This document shows positions 1 through 6,114 of a stretch of 8,380 bases of DNA, one piece after another. The translations under genes were made by a program, and so were the position numbers. The DNA comes from Nitrospina sp. (GTDB lineage: Bacteria > Nitrospinota > Nitrospinia > Nitrospinales > Nitrospinaceae), in assembly GCA_004357435.1 (NCBI GenBank), contig SMVS01000016.1:1-8380 (forward strand), in the 5' to 3' direction. Every line of letters begins with the position of its first letter. The stretch's first letter is position 1. The notes below the pieces were generated by a model that was given only the letters and a program-made list of their open reading frames with translations, was not told the origin of the DNA and made no database searches.

Positions 1-2
1 CC

Positions 3-344
3 CGGCCCGCCACCCCACCGGATTTAATCGAGGAGACCTTGAGCAACCTGTCGGCTTTGTCCCGCAACCTGCGGCCGGAAGAGAGTGCGCCTGCCGCCCC
101 CGCGCCCCGGACCGAGCCTTCGCCTCCTCAGTTTTCGAGTGACACTTTGCATCAAGTCATCGGTGAACACGTTTCCCGGGCGGTGGAGAAGTCCATGGAC
201 GAAACCCTGCGCAAAGAGATCAGCGGACTTTCCGATTCTGTTATGGAAACCATCCGGGATATGGTAAAAGAGATAGCCCCCGAAATAATCCGCTCCGTCG
301 TTCAAAAAGAAATCGACAACATCAAAAAAGCGGAAAACGAGTAA
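3..344 (+). CDS. 3' end of a protein with a Pro/Ala linker and a C-terminal amphipathic-helix tail (possibly a response-regulator tail)
   Basis: The frame is open from the left edge to a TAA at 342-344, so 113 C-terminal residues are visible and the start lies outside the window. An in-frame TTG at 39 has a GAGGAG only 3 bases ahead, which is too close, and the frame continues upstream, so I treat this as a partial gene. About the first 45 residues form a linker rich in Pro, Ala, Arg and Glu. The last 65 or so are strongly charged and read as amphipathic helices, ending in a pattern like APEIIRSVVQKEIDNIKK. Similar acidic/basic tails close PopZ/DUF2497-type scaffold proteins and some deltaproteobacterial response regulators, and as I recall a response-regulator gene lies near valS in Geobacter. 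The function is inferred from that resemblance only. No receiver domain is visible in the window. The gap before valS makes co-transcription uncertain. Confidence 0.6.
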   Translation, partial: RPATPPDLIEETLSNLSALSRNLRPEESAPAAPAPRTEPSPPQFSSDTLHQVIGEHVSRAVEKSMDETLRKEISGLSDSVMETIRDMVKEIAPEIIRSVVQKEIDNIKKAENE

Positions 345-361
345 CATTCAAAATCCGCTTT

Positions 362-420
362 CCGGGCAACGCCCGGTGGAAAAGGGATCGAACTCCGATT
401 TGCGCTCAACAATCATTGGG
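362..420. repeat. Leader repeat copy 1 (6-3-6 hairpin plus tail)
   Basis: This begins with a perfect hairpin, CCGGGC-AAC-GCCCGG (362-376). A tail follows that ends in TTTGCGCTCAACAAT (399-413). The same order of elements recurs at 474-530 with roughly three quarters identity in the tail and a one-base indel. The hairpin lies 18 bases after the preceding stop codon but has no T-run, so it is not a convincing intrinsic terminator. Confidence 0.7.
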
Positions 421-453
421 TATTAAGGCCTCTTGCCTGCCCTGCTGAGGGGT

Positions 454-530
454 CAGGTTACACCTGGAGGTAACCGGGCAACGCCCGAAGCAGAAGAGTC
501 GCACTCGGATATGCGCTCTACAATTGCTGG
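454..530. repeat. Leader repeat copy 2 (two hairpins plus tail)
   Basis: A CAGGT-TAC-ACCTG hairpin (454-466) is followed by CCGGGC-AAC-GCCCGA (474-488, outer pair lost). The tail then contains ACTCGGATATGCGCTCTACAA, matching copy 1 at ACTCCGATTTGCGCTCAACAA. This is the fullest copy of the module in the gap: hairpin A, short spacer, hairpin B, tail. Confidence 0.65.
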
Positions 531-546
531 CAACCACACTAAACGC

Positions 547-613
547 AGATCCTTCGTTGCACTCAGGATGACAAAAAAGTGTCGCCTGTCATTCTGAACG
601 AAGTGAAGAATCC
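547..613. repeat. Imperfect inverted repeat, dispersed palindromic element
   Basis: The left arm 547-572 contains ACTCAGGATGAC and the right arm 588-613 contains GTCATTCTGAACGAAG. The reverse complement of the right arm matches the left arm at 18 of 26 positions across a 15-base loop. From memory, the CATTCTGA-rCGAAG-GAAGAATC signature is a widespread dispersed repeat in environmental bacterial genomes. Its minus-strand translation gives the familiar spurious peptide FVILSATKDL. It sits between leader-repeat copies 2 and 3. Confidence 0.7.
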
Positions 614-648
614 GGGTCATGGAAATGCCCCTTCTTTGAAAGCCTGGG

Positions 649-690
649 CTGAGTCCTTCGCCAAGCTCAGAACGAGGTCTGTCGAAGAGG
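649..690. repeat. Second palindromic repeat element
   Basis: CTGAG (649-653) pairs with CTCAG (666-670), and CTTCG (656-660) can alternatively pair with CGAAG (683-687). The string resembles the common dispersed repeat of the form CCTTCGACAAGCTCAGGACGA, recalled from memory. It has no coding sense in any frame. Confidence 0.5.
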
Positions 691-692
691 AG

Positions 693-743
693 CCAGGTTG
701 TACCTGGGAGCGACCGGTAAAACTTTAATTTACGTTCAACATG
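693..743. repeat. Leader repeat copy 3, internally deleted, ending at the valS start codon
   Basis: The hairpin CCAGGT-TGT-ACCTGG (693-707) is followed by GAGCGACCGG, the counterpart of GAGGTAACCGG in copy 2. A shortened middle leads to ATTTACGTTCAACA, the counterpart of ATTTGCGCTCAACAA in copy 1. The final bases of this tail overlap the ATG of valS at 741-743, so the repeat supplies the immediate translation-initiation region. Confidence 0.5.
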
Positions 744-3392
744 ATTCAACTCGACAAACAATATCAGCCGAAAGCGGTCGAATCCAAATGGATCGAATTC
801 TGGGCCGAGCATCGTCTGGCGCACGCCGACGAGACATCGGATCGGAAAACCTTTTCGATGGCCATTCCGCCGCCCAACATCACCGGGTCCCTGCACATCG
901 GCCATGCCTTCAACAACACCCTGCAGGATATTCTGGTACGGTGGAAACGGATGCAGGGATTCAACACGCTCTGGCAACCGGGCACCGATCACGCCGGCAT
1001 CGCCACGCAAAACGTGATTGAAAAGCAACTGCACGCCGAAGGCACGAACCGCCATGAGTTGGGACGCGAAGCATTCATCGAGCGCGTCTGGAAATGGCGC
1101 GACGAATCGGGCGGCAACATCAAACAACAGTTAATCCAATTGGGAGGATCGCTGGATTGGGAACGCGACCGGTTCACCATGGACGAAGGTTTGTCGAAGG
1201 CGGTACGCGAGGTGTTCGTCACCCTTTATGAAGAAGGATTGATTTACCGGGGCGACTACATCATCAACTGGTGTCCGCGCTGTCACACCGCGTTGTCCGA
1301 TTTGGAAGTGGAGTTTCAGGAAACTCAGGGCCACCTGTACCACATCAAGTATCCTTTCAAGGACGGTGAAGGGTTCGTCACGGTGGCCACCACGCGGCCG
1401 GAAACGATGCTCGGCGACACCGCGGTGGCCATCAACCCGGAGGACGAACGGCACACCGGAAAGGCCGGCAAGATTCTCATCCTGCCGATCCTCCAGCGGG
1501 AGTTGCCGATCATCGAGGACAGTTACGTCGACAAGTCGTTCGGCACCGGCGCGTTGAAAGTCACCCCGGCGCACGACCCCAACGATTTTGAAATCGGCGC
1601 CCGTCATCAATTGCCGTCGATCAATATTTTCGATAAGGACGCCAGGCTGAACGAAAACGCCGGCGCTTATAAAGGAAAGGACCGGTACGAGGCCCGCAAG
1701 GAAATCGTTGAAGAACTGAAAACCCTGAACCTGCTGGAGCGGGTGGAAGACCTGACACACTCGGTGGGGCATTGCCAGCGTTGCCAAACGGTGGTGGAAC
1801 CGTACCTGTCCAGGCAATGGTTCGTGAAAATGAAACCGTTGGCGGAGCCGGCCATCCAGGTGGTGCGCGACGGCACCGTCAAGATCGTGCCGCAGTTTTG
1901 GGAAAATACCTATTTCGAGTGGATGGAAAACATCCGCGACTGGTGCATCTCCCGGCAAATCTGGTGGGGCCACCAGATCCCCGCCTGGACCTGCGGCGAC
2001 TGTTCGAAAATGATCGTGGCCCGCGAAGCCCCGTCAACCTGTTCTCAATGCGGGAGTAAAAATCTGACCCAGGAAAGCGACGTGCTCGACACCTGGTTCA
2101 GTTCGGCGCTCTGGCCGTTTTCCACACTCGGCTGGCCGGATCAAACAGAAACTCTGAAAAAATTTTATCCGACCTCAGTGATGTGTACCGGGTTCGATAT
2201 TCTTTTTTTCTGGGTGGCGCGCATGATCATGATGGGGTTGAAGTTCAAGCAGGACATTCCATTCCATCAGGTCTACATCCACGCTCTCATCCGCGATGCC
2301 GAAGGCCAGAAAATGAGCAAGACCAAGGGCAACGTGATCGATCCGCTGGTGATGATGGATAAATACGGCACCGATGCCTTGCGCTTCACTCTGGCGGCAT
2401 TTGCGGCGCAGGGCCGGGACATCAAACTCGATGAAGACCGCATCGACGGTTACCGCAACTTCTGCAACAAGCTCTGGAATGCGTCGCGCTTTGCCTTCAT
2501 GAACCTGGAAGATTACACCGGCTCCACCCAGCTTGAAAATCGCGATGGACACAGTCTTGCCGATCGCTGGATATTGAGCCGGCTCAATAAAACCTGCCAA
2601 GCAGTCGATCGAGCTCTCGAAAGTTTCCGGTTCAACGATGCGGCCTCCGCCATTTACAAATTCGTCTGGAACGAATTCTGCGACTGGTACATTGAGCTGT
2701 CGAAAAGCCGGCTGAACGCTGAAGATTCTTCTGATAGAAGGACCACGCAAAATGTACTGGTACACGTTCTGGAATCGAGCCTGAAACTTCTGCACCCCTT
2801 CATGCCGTTCATCACTGAGGAAATCTGGCAGAAATTGCCCAAGCAGGGTTTGAGCATCATGACCGCGCCTTACCCGCGGCACGAACCTTCACAGGAAGAT
2901 GCCGAAGCAGAAAAACACTTGGGGTTGATCATGGAAGTGATCTCGGGCGTCCGCAATATTCGCGGCGAGATGAACCTCAATCCGGGGCTCGCTCTGCCTC
3001 TAATAATCCAGTGCGAAGATGCGGGGAAGAAAACCATCCTCAATCAATACTCATGGTATATCAAGGAATTAGCCAAGGTGAACGAACTAAATATCGGCAC
3101 ATCGATTGCCAAACCGCAGGTGGCGGCCTCTTCCATTTTGAGTGGCCTGGAAATAATTATCCCCCTAAAAGGACTGATGAATTTTGAGGAAGAAAAAAAA
3201 CGTATCGAAAAAGAGTTGAAAAAAATTGAAAAAGACAGCATATTTTTGGGTAAGAAGCTTTCCAACCCAAATTTCGTTGACAAGGCTCCTCCGGAAGTTA
3301 TCGCGAAGGACAGGCAAAAGCAAATGGACCTGTCGGAGAAAAGAACCAAACTTCAAACGCATTTAAAATCGATTGAGCGGGCAATTCCATAA
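741..3392 (+). CDS. valS: Valyl-tRNA synthetase
   Basis: This cytoplasmic class I enzyme charges tRNA-Val with valine and hydrolyses mischarged Thr-tRNA-Val. The product is 883 residues, a normal length. The nucleotide-binding HIGH motif is at residues 52-55 in PPPNITGSLHIGH. The KMSKS loop is KMSKT at 524-528. The CP1 editing domain shows TTRPET at 217-222 and GTGALKVTPAHDPND at 268-282. Four CxxC pairs (178/181, 345/348, 418/421, 434/437) suggest zinc knuckles. The anticodon-binding helical domain includes VWNEFCDWY at 642-650, and a Lys/Glu coiled-coil tRNA arm runs from about 814 to the end. ATG 741 is the first possible start after an in-frame stop at 726, but no Shine-Dalgarno is evident and a degenerate repeat abuts it. 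The last 400 bases or so look richer in A/T than the body. pepF follows after 63 bases. Confidence 0.97.
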   Translation: MIQLDKQYQPKAVESKWIEFWAEHRLAHADETSDRKTFSMAIPPPNITGSLHIGHAFNNTLQDILVRWKRMQGFNTLWQPGTDHAGIATQNVIEKQLHAEGTNRHELGREAFIERVWKWRDESGGNIKQQLIQLGGSLDWERDRFTMDEGLSKAVREVFVTLYEEGLIYRGDYIINWCPRCHTALSDLEVEFQETQGHLYHIKYPFKDGEGFVTVATTRPETMLGDTAVAINPEDERHTGKAGKILILPILQRELPIIEDSYVDKSFGTGALKVTPAHDPNDFEIGARHQLPSINIFDKDARLNENAGAYKGKDRYEARKEIVEELKTLNLLERVEDLTHSVGHCQRCQTVVEPYLSRQWFVKMKPLAEPAIQVVRDGTVKIVPQFWENTYFEWMENIRDWCISRQIWWGHQIPAWTCGDCSKMIVAREAPSTCSQCGSKNLTQESDVLDTWFSSALWPFSTLGWPDQTETLKKFYPTSVMCTGFDILFFWVARMIMMGLKFKQDIPFHQVYIHALIRDAEGQKMSKTKGNVIDPLVMMDKYGTDALRFTLAAFAAQGRDIKLDEDRIDGYRNFCNKLWNASRFAFMNLEDYTGSTQLENRDGHSLADRWILSRLNKTCQAVDRALESFRFNDAASAIYKFVWNEFCDWYIELSKSRLNAEDSSDRRTTQNVLVHVLESSLKLLHPFMPFITEEIWQKLPKQGLSIMTAPYPRHEPSQEDAEAEKHLGLIMEVISGVRNIRGEMNLNPGLALPLIIQCEDAGKKTILNQYSWYIKELAKVNELNIGTSIAKPQVAASSILSGLEIIIPLKGLMNFEEEKKRIEKELKKIEKDSIFLGKKLSNPNFVDKAPPEVIAKDRQKQMDLSEKRTKLQTHLKSIERAIP

Positions 3393-3404
3393 TCTCACCG
3401 CTCG

Positions 3405-3434
3405 TTGAAATTAACTCAATCTATCCCCTAAGAT
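3405..3434 (+). promoter_or_regulatory. Candidate sigma-70 promoter for pepF
   Basis: TTGAAA (3405-3410) and TAAGAT (3429-3434) are separated by 18 bases in the AT-richer gap between valS and pepF. The predicted transcript would start only about 15 bases before the ATG, so the leader would be very short. No terminator with a T-run is visible after valS, so read-through may also supply pepF. Confidence 0.3.
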
Positions 3435-3455
3435 TTTGCTCGTAGAATTGGATTG

Positions 3456-5264
3456 ATGGACGCAACTACAGAACCTTGGACAAGAAGCCAGCTTCAGGAA
3501 CGGGACACTTGGAATCTAAAAGGTCTCTACGCCTCAGCTAACGATTGGCAGGCGGACTGCATCGCTCTGGAATCGCAGTTGGGGACCTACGCCTCCTTTG
3601 CCGGCACTCTGGGAACCTCAGCGGCCCGGCTCAAGGCCTGTTTGGAATTCGATACCCAGCTGTCACGGACTCTGGAATCCATTTACACCTATGCTCATTT
3701 GCGCAACGATGAGGACAAGACTCATACCGGGCACCAGGCTGAGTATGAAAAGGCCACGCAGTTGCTGACCCGTTACCAGCAGGCGTGCAGTTTCATCAAT
3801 CCGGAATTGATGAACATCCCGGAAGCCACCATGCGGGATTTTTTGAACGATCCCGAACTGGAGTTTTTCAAATATCACATAGAGAAACAGTTGCGGTTCC
3901 GCGAGCACACCTTATCGGAAAAAGAGGAAGCGCTGTTGGCGGCGTCCTCGGAGATGGCACGCACTCCGCAAAACGTCTTCGGCATGCTGGACAACACCGA
4001 CCTCAACCTGGGCCAGATTGAAGACGCCGAGAAGAGAACGGTGCAAATCACACATGGAAATTTTCAAAGCCTTTTACAAAATTACGACCGGCGGATTCGG
4101 CGCGAAACATTTGAAAGTGTTTACAAGTCCTACGAGCAACATCAATACACCTTCACCGCCCTGCTCGACGGAAGCCTGAAAAAAGACATGTTTTATGCGC
4201 GGGCGCGAAACTACCCCTCGGTCCGCGAGCAGGCTCTGTTCACGGAAAACATTCCCGTCACCGTGTACGACCAACTCATCGAGACGGTGCACAACAATCT
4301 GGAGCCGCTGTACAAGTATTTCGCCATCCGCAAACGCAGGTTGAAACTGGATGAACTGCACATTTACGATTGCAGTGTGCCGCTGGTTGAAAATATCAAA
4401 TGGGACATGAATTATGAGAAGGCGGTGATCACTATCGGCGAGGCGCTCGCGCCTTTGGGCGAGGACTATGTCGCCACCGTCACTCAGGGCCTGCTGGAAA
4501 ATCGCTGGGTCGACCGCTACGAGTGCAAGGGCAAGCGGAGCGGCGCGTATTCCTCCGGGTGCTACGACTCCAACCCATTCATATTGATGAACTACATGGA
4601 CGACAACATCAACAGCGTTTACACGCTGGCGCATGAAGCGGGCCACTCCATGCATTCGCATTTTTCCAAATCCCATCAGGAATATTTATACGCCGATTAC
4701 ACCATTTTCGTGGCCGAGGTCGCTTCCACCTTCAACGAGGCCCTGCTCACCCGTTATTTTTTGAATCAGGATATCGGGCCGGACATGAAGATTTACCTCC
4801 TCTGCCGGGAAATTGATAATTTTCGCGGCACCTTGTTCCGGCAAACCATGTTCGCGGAGTTCGAGCGCGACATTTATACTTCTGCCGAAGCGGGAAACGC
4901 CATGACGGTGGACTCTTTTAAAGATATTTACAATCAACTGCTGATGAGGTACTTTGGAAGTGAAGTGACCTTGGACCCGTGCCTTGCCTTGGAATGTTTC
5001 CGTATCCCCCATTTCTACTTCGGGTTTTATGTGTATAAATACGCCACCGGAATTTCGGCCGCCTACGCTCTGGCCGAACGCGTGACCAAGGGGGGCGACG
5101 CCGACCTGGCAGACTATCTCAATTTTTTACAATCGGGCGGTTCGAAATACCCCATCGATCTTTTAAAAGGTGCCGGTGTGGACATGAGCTCCCCGAAACC
5201 GGTGGCCACCGCATTGAAAAAATTTAAGGACCTGGTTGACGAGCTGGAGACTCTGGCTCCATGA
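3456..5264 (+). CDS. pepF: Oligoendopeptidase F, M3 family zinc metallopeptidase
   Basis: The 602-residue product is typical in length for PepF/M3B enzymes, which cut short peptides internally in the cytoplasm during peptide recycling. The zinc site is HEAGH at residues 393-397 (His393, Glu394, His397). Glu421 in EVASTFNEALL lies 28 residues after the first His, the spacing of the third zinc ligand in M3 peptidases. Near the C terminus, IPHFYFGFYVYKYATG (517-532) carries the conserved His and Tyr residues that line the substrate cleft in the family. There is no signal peptide. I chose ATG 3456, although a TTG directly before it (3453) is in frame. No strong ribosome-binding site is visible. 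The next gene starts 91 bases downstream on the same strand. Substrates cannot be told from sequence. Confidence 0.95.
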   Translation: MDATTEPWTRSQLQERDTWNLKGLYASANDWQADCIALESQLGTYASFAGTLGTSAARLKACLEFDTQLSRTLESIYTYAHLRNDEDKTHTGHQAEYEKATQLLTRYQQACSFINPELMNIPEATMRDFLNDPELEFFKYHIEKQLRFREHTLSEKEEALLAASSEMARTPQNVFGMLDNTDLNLGQIEDAEKRTVQITHGNFQSLLQNYDRRIRRETFESVYKSYEQHQYTFTALLDGSLKKDMFYARARNYPSVREQALFTENIPVTVYDQLIETVHNNLEPLYKYFAIRKRRLKLDELHIYDCSVPLVENIKWDMNYEKAVITIGEALAPLGEDYVATVTQGLLENRWVDRYECKGKRSGAYSSGCYDSNPFILMNYMDDNINSVYTLAHEAGHSMHSHFSKSHQEYLYADYTIFVAEVASTFNEALLTRYFLNQDIGPDMKIYLLCREIDNFRGTLFRQTMFAEFERDIYTSAEAGNAMTVDSFKDIYNQLLMRYFGSEVTLDPCLALECFRIPHFYFGFYVYKYATGISAAYALAERVTKGGDADLADYLNFLQSGGSKYPIDLLKGAGVDMSSPKPVATALKKFKDLVDELETLAP

Positions 5265-5283
5265 GCATTGCCCACATTCATCG

Positions 5284-5295
5284 CCGGGCAACGCC
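5284..5295. repeat. Partial copy of the CCGGGCAACGCC hairpin repeat core
   Basis: CCGGGCAACGCC matches 12 consecutive bases of the repeats at 362 and 474, but the closing half of the hairpin is degenerate (GCAC instead of CGG). It lies 19 bases after the pepF stop codon. Confidence 0.45.
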
Positions 5296-5302
5296 GCACC
5301 TA

Positions 5303-5323
5303 TTGGATCCTCACGGGGTCCAA
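5303..5323 (+). other. Hairpin between pepF and the next gene
   Basis: TTGGATCC (5303-5310) pairs with GGGTCCAA (5316-5323), giving an 8-bp stem with one T-G wobble and a 5-base loop. No T-run follows, so it may be a weak terminator, an mRNA-processing or stability element, or incidental. Confidence 0.3.
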
Positions 5324-5342
5324 CCATTTGTTCACTTCATGT

Positions 5343-5348
5343 AAAGGA
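5343..5348 (+). promoter_or_regulatory. Ribosome-binding site that fixes a TTG start
   Basis: AAAGGA lies 7 bases ahead of TTG 5356. It is the best Shine-Dalgarno-like match in this gap and argues for the TTG start over an upstream start inside pepF. Confidence 0.55.
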
Positions 5349-5355
5349 TTTTATT

Positions 5356-6114
5356 TTGAAAAAGACAGGCCATTCAAATCAAAATAATCGGGGCGGCTCA
5401 GGCGGACGCAGGCCGCAGGGACAGGGTCGGACCGGTAGAACCCAATCCAATGATGGCAATCGCGGCCGCACCAGCCACCGCAACGCCCACGCCGCCCAAA
5501 TGTGGCTGGACGCGTCCCCCCAAACCCTGACGTCTCATATCCCCATGCTCTCCAATAGCAGCCGGGATGGCAAAAAAGGCGAGGGGCGAAACGGCAACGG
5601 CCCCCGATCCAAAGGCCACAACCGATTCGATAACGAGCGCAAGGGCCGCAACAGCTCTGATCGCGGCGGCAAGCAAACTCATGCCAGGAATCCCAACGGC
5701 AAAACCGCATCCTCCGCTCCGCATCAGGCCGCGGAGAAAGCGCCACAGAGCGGCAAACGGGTGGCCAATATCGAGCCGTTTGAATTGTTCTGCGCCTACC
5801 ACCTGGGCATCAACCGCGACAAGCAATACAAATCGGCCAACATCAATGAAGTGGGCCGGCGGTTCAATGCGGACCCCGCCACCATTCGGCAGGCACTCAA
5901 GGAATACGGCATGGATTCCGGATCGCTTTTAGATCGCGACTTCGATATGGCTCTGGCACAACTGGATATTCAGGTGGCGCCGGAAGGAGTCGACCGGGTA
6001 GAATTGGCCAAGGGCATTTACGAGGAGTTTCAGGAAGCGCCCACCATCAAACGTGATTGGAAAAAAATTCTCGAGGAAGACCGCCGGGAAAATCAAAAAA
6101 CATTCAGGAGCTAA
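5356..6114 (+). CDS. Unrecognised protein: disordered RGG-like N-terminal half plus C-terminal HTH-like domain
   Basis: I do not recognise this 252-residue protein. TTG 5356 is chosen because AAAGGA precedes it at good spacing. The same frame extends upstream to 5236, but that would overlap pepF and read through the intergenic hairpin and repeat. Residues 1 to about 130 are low complexity, rich in Gly, Arg, Asn, Ser, Lys and His, with RGG-like NNRGGSGGRRPQGQGR near the start. This looks disordered and suited to nucleic-acid binding. Residues 136-252 form a compact domain beginning NIEPFELFCAYHLGI. Within it, INEVGRRFNADPATIRQALK (163-182) looks like a helix-turn-helix, and a charged helical end (DWKKILEEDRRENQK) follows. 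There is no signal peptide or membrane segment. A role in RNA or DNA binding is inference only. The stop overlaps the convergent dacB stop. Confidence 0.75.
   Translation: MKKTGHSNQNNRGGSGGRRPQGQGRTGRTQSNDGNRGRTSHRNAHAAQMWLDASPQTLTSHIPMLSNSSRDGKKGEGRNGNGPRSKGHNRFDNERKGRNSSDRGGKQTHARNPNGKTASSAPHQAAEKAPQSGKRVANIEPFELFCAYHLGINRDKQYKSANINEVGRRFNADPATIRQALKEYGMDSGSLLDRDFDMALAQLDIQVAPEGVDRVELAKGIYEEFQEAPTIKRDWKKILEEDRRENQKTFRS

Noticed and set aside
362..376. Intrinsic terminator for the first gene
   Set aside because: The hairpin is strong but lacks a following T-run, and it is a copy of a repeat found in other contexts.
688..720. Possible valS T-box riboswitch: GGTTGTACC resembles the T-box core GGGTGGTACC
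   Set aside because: The TGGN bulge that pairs with the tRNA acceptor end is absent, there is no specifier hairpin or terminator with a T-run, and the string is explained as a 6-3-6 hairpin repeat.
453..1127. Long minus-strand open frame across the valS 5' end
   Set aside because: It is a shadow of valS plus repeat-derived sequence. It contains the FVILSATKDL peptide typical of translated palindromic repeats.
1131..1973. Long minus-strand open frame inside valS
   Set aside because: It is an antisense shadow of a highly conserved coding region, with no recognisable domain and no start signal.
3193..3200. Run of eight A in valS as a possible programmed frameshift or slippage site
   Set aside because: The zero frame continues normally through the conserved coiled-coil arm to a proper end, and no stimulatory structure is evident.
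5236..5355. Upstream in-frame extension of the RGG-like gene into pepF
   Set aside because: It would overlap the pepF end and read through a hairpin and a repeat fragment. TTG 5356 has a well-placed AAAGGA.
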